From Betaproteobacteria bacterium RIFCSPLOWO2_02_FULL_68_150 (GTDB lineage Bacteria; Pseudomonadota; Gammaproteobacteria; Burkholderiales; SG8-39), in NCBI GenBank assembly GCA_001771975.1, contig MERE01000056.1, positions 1 through 10,173 on the forward strand: DNA of 10,173 bases. The letters are read 5' to 3'. A model generated the notes under the pieces. That model did no database searches and was not told where the DNA came from. It worked only from the letters and a program-made list of their open reading frames with translations. Within the stretch, counting starts at the first letter, position 1; every line of letters begins with the position of its first letter. The position numbers were made by a program, and so were the translations under genes. This document shows positions 5,781 through 10,173 of the stretch, piece by piece.

Positions 5781-6908
5781 ATGGCCAAGCGAGACTACTA
5801 CGAAACTCTCGGGGTGAACCGGGACGCCTCGGACGAGGAGATCAAGAAGGCCTACCGCAAGCTCGCCATGAAATGGCATCCGGACCGCAATCCGGAGAAC
5901 CCCAAGGCGGAAGAGCACTTCAAGGAGGCGAAGGAGGCCTACGAGATCCTGTCCGACGAGCACAAGCGCGGCGCCTACGATCGCTTCGGCCACGCCGGAG
6001 TCGGCGCGGGCGCGGCGTCGGCCGGGGCGGGCGCGGGCTTCGGCGGTGCCGGATTCGGCGACATTTTCGGCGATATCTTCGGCGAGATCTTCGGCGGCGC
6101 CCGCGGCGGCCGCTCGACCGTGTACCGCGGCGCCGACCTGCGCTACAACCTCGAGATCGCGCTCGAGCAGGCAGCGCACGGTTTCGAAACCAAGATCCGC
6201 GTCCCGACCATCGCGGAATGCAGCCTGTGCCACGGCAGCGGCGCCAAGCCCGGCACGCAGCCGCAGACCTGCCCGACCTGCCACGGCGCCGGACAGGTGC
6301 GCGTCTCGCAGGGTCCGTTTTCGATCGCGCAGACCTGCCCGCGCTGCCATGGCGGCGGCAAGGTGGTGGCGCACCCTTGCGCCCAGTGCGGCGGTGCCGG
6401 GCGCACCAAGCACCACAAGACGCTGCAGGTGCGCATTCCTGCGGGCGTGGATGAAGGCGACCGCGTGCGCCTCACCGGCGAGGGCGAGCCGGGGGTCAAC
6501 GGCGGACCGCCGGGCGACCTGTACGTGCAGACGCATATCAAGCCGCACACCGTGTTCACGCGCGATCACGACGACCTGCACTGCGAGATGCCGGTGTCGT
6601 TTGCCACGGCGGCGCTGGGCGGCGACATCGAAATCCCGACGCTCGACGGCAGCGCGCGCATCAAGGTGCCGCCGGAGACGCAGAGCGGCAGGACCTTCAG
6701 GCTGCGCGGCAAGGGCATCCACGGCGTACGCAGCCAGCAGCACGGCGACCTGTTCTGCCACGTCGTGGTCGAGACGCCGGTCAACCTGACCGAGCGGCAG
6801 CGCGAGCTGCTGCACGAATTCGAGACCCTCAGCCAGCGCGATGCCGCGCGCCACAACCCGCGCAGCAAGTCGTGGTTCGACAAAGTGCGCGAATTCTTTG
6901 CGGAGTGA
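5781..6908 (+). CDS. dnaJ: Chaperone protein DnaJ (Hsp40, type I)
   Basis: The 375-residue cochaperone delivers unfolded substrates to DnaK and stimulates its ATPase. The J domain (1-70) contains the essential HPD at 33-35. A Gly/Ala/Phe-rich linker follows (about 72-110), with GDIFGDIFGEIFGG repeats. All four zinc-binding CxxCxGxG motifs are intact: CSLCHGSG (147-154), CPTCHGAG (164-171), CPRCHGGG (186-193) and CAQCGGAG (200-207). The C-terminal substrate-binding and dimerisation domains run to the end. The ATG at 5781 is chosen because the family begins MAKRDYYE; the frame extends 8 codons further to 5757, but that stretch overlaps the terminator T-tract. The ribosome-binding site is weak (ACGGA region). 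It lies 99 bp after dnaK with the terminator between, and its last codons hold the ribosome-binding site of the next gene. Confidence 0.98.
   Translation: MAKRDYYETLGVNRDASDEEIKKAYRKLAMKWHPDRNPENPKAEEHFKEAKEAYEILSDEHKRGAYDRFGHAGVGAGAASAGAGAGFGGAGFGDIFGDIFGEIFGGARGGRSTVYRGADLRYNLEIALEQAAHGFETKIRVPTIAECSLCHGSGAKPGTQPQTCPTCHGAGQVRVSQGPFSIAQTCPRCHGGGKVVAHPCAQCGGAGRTKHHKTLQVRIPAGVDEGDRVRLTGEGEPGVNGGPPGDLYVQTHIKPHTVFTRDHDDLHCEMPVSFATAALGGDIEIPTLDGSARIKVPPETQSGRTFRLRGKGIHGVRSQQHGDLFCHVVVETPVNLTERQRELLHEFETLSQRDAARHNPRSKSWFDKVREFFAE
6902..6905 (+). promoter_or_regulatory. Ribosome-binding site deciding the GTG start of the SRPBCC gene
   Basis: GGAG lies 7 bp before GTG at 6913 and within the last codons of dnaJ. 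This spacing, together with the signal-peptide-like sequence that begins at this GTG, supports this start over the longer open frame reaching back into dnaJ. Confidence 0.6.
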
Positions 6909-6912
6909 CAGC

Positions 6913-7491
6913 GTGATCGACAAGAACCTCCTAGCCGCGGCTCTCGCGGGCGCCGCGCTGAGCGTGGGCGCGCAGGAACGCGCCATCGTGAAACAGGTTC
7001 AGGTGAGCGCGTCGCCGGAAAGCGTCTGGCAGGCCTGGACGACACGCGACGGCATCCGGTCGTTTTTCGCGCCCGATGCGCGCATCGAGGCGCGCGTCGA
7101 CGGACCCTTCGAGGTCTACTTCAATCCGTACGCCAGAGCGGGACTCAAGGGCGCAGACGACATGCGCTTTCTCGCGCTGCAGGACCGGAAAATGCTTTCC
7201 TTCACCTGGAATTCGCCGCCGCACCTGGGCGAGGTACGCGGCCAGCGTACCTACGTCACGGTGCGCCTGAAGCCGGTCGGCGCGCAGGCCACCGACGTGT
7301 CGCTCTATCACGGCGGCTGGGGCGACGGTGGCCAGTGGGACCAGTCCTACCAATACTTCGACAAAGCCTGGGACCACGTCCTCGGCAACCTGCAGAAGCG
7401 CTTTGCCGAAAAGCCGGTCGACTGGACGGAATTCCTCGCGCGCGTGAAGGCCTGGCAGGACGAGCAGGACAAGGCTGCGGGCGCAAAGTAA
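6913..7491 (+). CDS. Predicted exported SRPBCC (AHSA1/START-like) domain protein
   Basis: From the GTG at 6913 the product is 192 residues. Residues 1-20 resemble a short Sec signal peptide: MIDKN, a hydrophobic LLAAALAGAALSV core and a VGA site that would be cut after Ala20. The n-region carries little positive charge, so export is likely but not certain. The rest (about 24-165) has the shape of the Bet v1-like SRPBCC fold of the AHSA1 group. The hallmark start is IVKQVQVSASPESVWQAWTT, then FFAPDARIEARVDGPFEVYF, a KMLSFTWNSPP strand, and the long C-terminal helix around WDQSYQYFDKAWDHVLGNLQKRF. Such domains form hydrophobic ligand pockets; the eukaryotic namesake activates Hsp90, but that role cannot be carried over here. 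It starts 4 bp after dnaJ and is probably translationally coupled to it. Its substrate is unknown. Confidence 0.8.
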   Translation: MIDKNLLAAALAGAALSVGAQERAIVKQVQVSASPESVWQAWTTRDGIRSFFAPDARIEARVDGPFEVYFNPYARAGLKGADDMRFLALQDRKMLSFTWNSPPHLGEVRGQRTYVTVRLKPVGAQATDVSLYHGGWGDGGQWDQSYQYFDKAWDHVLGNLQKRFAEKPVDWTEFLARVKAWQDEQDKAAGAK

Positions 7492-7525
7492 CCGCGCAAC
7501 GCGGGGCGATGCGCGGCGGGGCCGC
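7492..7525. terminator. Possible bidirectional hairpins between convergent genes
   Basis: Two small hairpins fill the 33-bp gap between the SRPBCC gene and the convergent response regulator: CCGCG-caa-CGCGG (7492-7504) and GCGGC-ggg-GCCGC (7513-7525, ending in the regulator stop codon). Each has a 5-bp GC stem and 3-nt loop but no T-tract on either strand, so they are weak terminator candidates at most. Confidence 0.3.
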
Positions 7526-8337
7526 TACATGCCCCTGAACAGGTGGCTGTAGCTGCGGCTCACTTCGAGCTTGTCCGGCCGTCCCTTGATGCTCACCAGC
7601 TGGCGGCCGCGAAAGTCCCGGCTCACCCCCGCGATCGCGCGCGCGTTCACCAGCGTCGAACGGTGGATCTGCCAGAAGTGGTTGGGGTCCAGTTCGGCAA
7701 TCAGCTCCTTGATCGGCTTGCGGATCAGCGCCTCCTGCTGCGCCGTCTGGACACGCGTGTACTTCTCGTCGGAGACGAAAAACAGCACCTCGTCGATCGG
7801 TATCATCTGGATCTGCTGCCCGACCGTCGCCTGGATCCACTTCAGGTGGCCGGGTGTGCTCCCGGAGAGCTGCCCCTGCAGCCGCTCGAGCAGTTGCTGC
7901 AGTGCCTCGTGCGCGGCCCCGGCCGCTCCCGATCCGGCCTGCGTGGCGCGCTGCGCGAGGCGGTTGCGGATGCGATCCACCGTGACCTGCAGCCGCTCGC
8001 GCTCGGCCGGCTTGAGCACGTAATCGACGACACCCTGCTCGAAGGCCTCGATCGCGTACTGGTCGAACGCCGTCACGAAAACGATCTCGGGCAGCGGCGC
8101 ATCGTCGACGGGTTCGAGCGCGGCGATCTCGCGGGCCGCCTCGACGCCGCTTTTGCCGGGCATGCGGATGTCGAGGAACACCAGGTCCGGTCGCAGCTGC
8201 GCAGCCTGTTCCACCACTTCGATGCCGTTACGGGCCTCGGCGACGATCTCGAGCTCGGGCCACACTTCGGCCAGGCGCGCGCGCAGCTGGCTGCGCATGA
8301 GCGGCTCGTCGTCCGCGATCACCGCGCGCGGATGCAT
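7525..8337 (-). CDS. LytTR-family response regulator (transcription factor)
   Basis: This 270-residue protein joins a receiver domain to a LytTR DNA-binding domain. The receiver (about 3-125) has the acidic pocket Asp9-Asp10-Glu11, phosphoacceptor Asp56 in VFLDIRMPG, Thr89 in FVTAFD and Lys109 in YVLKPAE, so it should be phosphorylatable. A Gln/Ala-rich linker (about 128-165) precedes the LytTR domain (about 165-270), recognisable from IDEVLFFVSDEKYTRVQT, LIRKPIKEL, FWQIHRSTLVNARAI and the closing LEVSRSYSHLF. LytTR domains bind DNA through beta strands and typically recognise paired direct repeats. It follows its kinase gene by 14 bp, and no Shine-Dalgarno is visible before the ATG, so coupled translation is likely. 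The architecture resembles BtsR (YehT) and AlgR/LytR regulators, but targets cannot be read from the window. Confidence 0.93.
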   Translation of the reverse strand: MHPRAVIADDEPLMRSQLRARLAEVWPELEIVAEARNGIEVVEQAAQLRPDLVFLDIRMPGKSGVEAAREIAALEPVDDAPLPEIVFVTAFDQYAIEAFEQGVVDYVLKPAERERLQVTVDRIRNRLAQRATQAGSGAAGAAHEALQQLLERLQGQLSGSTPGHLKWIQATVGQQIQMIPIDEVLFFVSDEKYTRVQTAQQEALIRKPIKELIAELDPNHFWQIHRSTLVNARAIAGVSRDFRGRQLVSIKGRPDKLEVSRSYSHLFRGM

Positions 8338-8351
8338 GGGCGGAGGTTCAT

Positions 8352-9764
8352 TTAGCTGCGGCTGCTGGCATTCGCGGTCCTATAGGGTACGACGATCGTG
8401 ATGCAAGTGCCACACGGGGCATTTTCCGCGACGCGCAGCTCGCCCTGGTCGCCATAGATCAGTTTCAGGCGTTCGCGGATGTTGTTGAGTCCGATCCCGG
8501 TTCCAGCGGTGGCCGCGCGGCCGAAGCCGACTCCGGTGTCGGCGACGCTGACAACGAGCTTCCCGTGCACCACCTCGGCGCTCAGGGTCAGCGTGCCGCC
8601 TTCGGGCTTGGGCTCGAGGCCGTGCTTGATCGCGTTTTCCACCAGCGATTGCAGCATCATCGGGGGAAACTCGGCGGAATGCAGTCCCTCGCTCACGTTG
8701 ACCCGGGTCTGCAGGCGCTCTTCCATGCGCACCTTGAGGATCTCGAGGTACGGCCGCACCACCGCCAGCTCGCGCCCGAGATTGGTTTCCGCGTCGCGCA
8801 ACGCCGGCATCGACGCGCGCAGCAGGGAAATCAGGTTCTTCTGCATCTTGCTCGCGCGCGAGGGGTCGACTTCGATCAGGTGATCGATGCTGGCGAGCGT
8901 ATTGAACAGGAAATGCGGCTCCACCTGCGCCTGCATCGCCGCCATGCGCGCCTCGACCACCTGGCGCCTGAGGCTTTCCGAGTCGGCGGTCTCCTGCGCC
9001 TCGGCCGCCTTGACTTCGGCCTTGACGCGACCGGCGTACACGATCTTGATCACCATCGAGACGACGATCAGCAGCAGGGCGAGCTGCGGAAGATAGGCGC
9101 CGAGCCGGATCACGCGCACCCTCGGCCTGCGGACATCGGCCGCGATCTCCTCTTCGATCGCCTCGCGGATGCTTGCGCGCGCCTCCTCGACCGCGGCGCG
9201 GACTTCTGCCGCGACATCCGGCGGAACGACGACCTTGATCCCGTCGCGGCCGATCTCCACCACGTCGCCCGGTGATGCGCTCGGCGCCGACGGAGGCGTC
9301 GGCGCCGCTGCCGGCTCCGGGCTGGCCGAGGTTGCCGGAGCGCTCGACGAGCCCTCTACCGGCGCCGCGGGGACGGGGGCATCGTTCGCGGGCGGCTGCG
9401 GCGCCGCCTTGCGGTTACGCTTGATATGGATTCCCGTACCATCGATCTTGATGTCGACGTCGCCGACAGACCCCTTTCGTTTGCGCTCCTTGGAGGCCGG
9501 CTTGGCTGGCGCTACCGCCGGCTCGTCCGTGCTCACGGTGAACCGGGTGGAAAACGGCGGAATCTCCGACAGGATTCCGGCGGCGATCAGCAGCAGGAGC
9601 GACAGCAGGAAGAATTTCTTCCAGGTAATGCTGACGAGCCACTCGGCATAACGGCGAAAGCCCGACGCGGTCGCGCTCGAGAACCGCGCCCAGGCGCCGG
9701 GTCGGGGCGTGGTCGTGGTGCTGGCGTTCGGTTGGCTCATGTTCCCGGTTCCGGATGGGGTCAT
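8352..9764 (-). CDS. LytS-type sensor histidine kinase with long extracytoplasmic region
   Basis: The 470-residue membrane kinase pairs with the LytTR regulator downstream. Two hydrophobic helices are clear (about 50-68 and 222-243). Between them is a ~150-residue extracytoplasmic segment: a Lys/Arg patch, a short GDVDIKIDGTGIHIKR strand pair (101-116), a Pro/Ala/Ser-rich linker, a related DVVEIGRDGIKVVVP strand pair (167-181) and a charged helix (183-212). After the second helix a coiled coil (about 245-280) leads to the His_kinase domain with QVEPHFLFNTL, where His284 is the likely phosphoacceptor. The ATP-binding part has an N-box MMLQSLVENAIKHGLEP (369-385) and glycine motifs ADTGVGFG and GTGIGLNNIRERL. 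No HAMP, PAS or 5TMR-LYT domain is present, unlike LytS/BtsS. ATG at 9764 has GAGG 9 nt upstream; Met9 (9740) is a possible alternative start. The signal sensed is unknown. Confidence 0.9.
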   Translation of the reverse strand: MTPSGTGNMSQPNASTTTTPRPGAWARFSSATASGFRRYAEWLVSITWKKFFLLSLLLLIAAGILSEIPPFSTRFTVSTDEPAVAPAKPASKERKRKGSVGDVDIKIDGTGIHIKRNRKAAPQPPANDAPVPAAPVEGSSSAPATSASPEPAAAPTPPSAPSASPGDVVEIGRDGIKVVVPPDVAAEVRAAVEEARASIREAIEEEIAADVRRPRVRVIRLGAYLPQLALLLIVVSMVIKIVYAGRVKAEVKAAEAQETADSESLRRQVVEARMAAMQAQVEPHFLFNTLASIDHLIEVDPSRASKMQKNLISLLRASMPALRDAETNLGRELAVVRPYLEILKVRMEERLQTRVNVSEGLHSAEFPPMMLQSLVENAIKHGLEPKPEGGTLTLSAEVVHGKLVVSVADTGVGFGRAATAGTGIGLNNIRERLKLIYGDQGELRVAENAPCGTCITIVVPYRTANASSRS

Positions 9765-9854
9765 AGCTTACGGCCTCGCCGGCCTTCTCCAGCTGCGGTG
9801 GTGATCGATGGCTGCAATCTAAGGATCGATGCGGGCCCCTGCCAGGGAATTGCG

Positions 9855-10025
9855 ATGAACTGCAGGATCTGCGACCTGGACAGCGCCCCCGCGGGACAGG
9901 CGGCAGGGCAGAAATCGGCCGAATTGCCCGGCACGGAGTCCATGGTGCTCAGGCGCGACCGGGAGGGTTGGCGCATCGTGCATAGCCACTGGTCATCGCA
10001 TTCTGCAGCGAAGGGCGCGAACTGA
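9855..10025 (+). pseudogene. Probable remnant of an NTF2/SnoaL-like (DUF4440-type) gene
   Basis: An open frame of 56 codons from ATG 9855 ends in ESMVLRRDREGWRIVHSHWSSH. That wording is typical of the last two strands of small NTF2-fold proteins (SnoaL-like and DUF4440 groups), which usually close with a VxRRxxxGWRIVHxHxS pattern. The ~100 residues that should precede it are missing: the same frame upstream reads as cysteine- and glycine-rich sequence with no family resemblance, and the other two plus-strand frames offer no continuation. No Shine-Dalgarno precedes the ATG. The simplest reading is a truncated, decaying gene of which only the 3' end survives; a genuine short gene is possible. 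The family match is from memory of the motif only. Confidence 0.4.
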
Positions 10026-10142
10026 CCGCAACGCGCGGTCCCGGTTCGTCCGCATTGGGGGCGCTTCGGTCGCCGGAATCGCGGTTCCGTCGCAACGCGG
10101 TTGCTGCGCCTGCACCGCTTTCCTAAGCTTTGGGCGCAGAGC

Positions 10143-10151
10143 AAAGGGAGG
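10143..10151 (+). promoter_or_regulatory. Strong ribosome-binding site for the gene at the right edge
   Basis: AAAGGGAGG lies 6 bp before ATG 10158. It is the best Shine-Dalgarno match in the window and the main support for a gene starting there. Confidence 0.7.
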
Positions 10152-10157
10152 CGCATC

Positions 10158-10173
10158 ATGACGCGAACAGTTC
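10158..10173 (+). CDS. Start of an unidentified gene (cut by the window edge)
   Basis: Only MTRTV is inside the window, too little to identify a family. The call rests on the strong ribosome-binding site 6 bp upstream of this ATG. The gene points away from the kinase-regulator pair, so it is divergent from it across the 390-bp gene-poor stretch and could be a target of that regulator, though nothing in the sequence shows this. Confidence 0.6.

Larger units (their letters stand above)
9765..10157. other. Gene-poor stretch between the kinase gene and the next plus-strand gene
   Basis: About 390 bp without a confident intact gene. It must contain the promoter of the kinase-regulator pair (minus strand) and that of the gene starting at 10158 (plus strand), but I see only weak hexamer matches. 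On the minus strand these are CTGGCA and TTAGAT, 17 bp apart, upstream of the kinase. On the plus strand they are TTGCTG (10101-10106) and TAAGCT (10124-10129), also 17 bp apart. A small palindrome GCAAC-GCG-GTTGC lies at 10092-10104. A short reading frame with an NTF2-like ending is listed separately. Confidence 0.5.

Noticed and set aside
6841..6912. A 24-codon upstream extension of the SRPBCC gene from ATG 6841
   Set aside because: It lies fully inside dnaJ in another frame, and the GTG at 6913 has a well-placed GGAG and begins a signal-peptide-like sequence.
5763..6986. A 407-codon frame antisense to dnaJ
   Set aside because: Shadow of dnaJ; no domain recognised, and it would span the dnaJ-SRPBCC junction.
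10092..10104. Palindrome GCAAC-GCG-GTTGC as an operator or LytTR binding site
   Set aside because: Only 5-bp arms in GC-rich DNA. LytTR sites are usually spaced direct repeats, so this is not convincing.
1..10173. CRISPR arrays, tRNA or rRNA genes, insertion sequences, attachment sites
   Set aside because: No regularly spaced repeats, cloverleaf-like segments with a GTTCRA-type T-loop, transposase-like frames or flanking terminal repeats were seen on reading both strands.

Overview
The window is a GC-rich chromosomal segment from a proteobacterium, most likely a betaproteobacterium. The reasons are the gene order recN-nadK / hrcA-hemH-grpE-dnaK-dnaJ, the protein signatures, and sigma-32-type heat-shock promoters. 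This placement is inferred from gene order and recalled family features, not from a database search. Most of the window is conserved core genome; the last ~3.3 kb is accessory.

Layout. Positions 1-1013 (minus strand) carry the start of recN (DNA repair ATPase, cut by the window edge) preceded by nadK (NAD kinase). A 62-bp divergent spacer separates these from the plus-strand heat-shock cluster: hrcA (1076-2095), hemH (ferrochelatase, GTG start, 2109-3068), grpE (3125-3736), dnaK (3738-5681) and dnaJ (5781-6908). A gene for a predicted exported SRPBCC/AHSA1-like protein (6913-7491) follows dnaJ after 4 bp, with its ribosome-binding site inside the end of dnaJ. Facing it on the minus strand is a two-gene LytS/LytTR-type two-component system: the kinase gene (9764 down to 8352) is followed 14 bp later by the response regulator (8337 down to 7525). 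The right end holds a short reading frame ending in an NTF2/SnoaL-like C-terminal signature, probably a gene remnant. The last 16 bases are the start of a plus-strand gene with a near-perfect Shine-Dalgarno sequence.

Regulation visible in the sequence. Two close matches to the sigma-32 (RpoH) consensus share the same 14-bp spacing. One overlaps the hemH stop codon and should drive grpE. The other lies inside the 3' end of grpE, just before dnaK, in the part encoding a GrpE tail beyond the conserved domain. A strong intrinsic terminator (imperfect 15-bp stem, T5 tract) sits between dnaK and dnaJ. It could limit read-through so that DnaK is made in excess over DnaJ, and an overlapping upstream hairpin could compete with it. 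I found no CIRCE operator, although hrcA is present, so HrcA probably acts on a target elsewhere, such as groESL.

Together, GrpE, DnaK and DnaJ form the Hsp70 folding machine, HrcA is a heat-shock repressor, and HemH makes heme. The exported SRPBCC protein and the LytTR system are the least predictable parts. The kinase's extracytoplasmic region, with a duplicated short D-G-x-I-type motif, is the best candidate for something undescribed. I did not see a clearly new multi-gene system.
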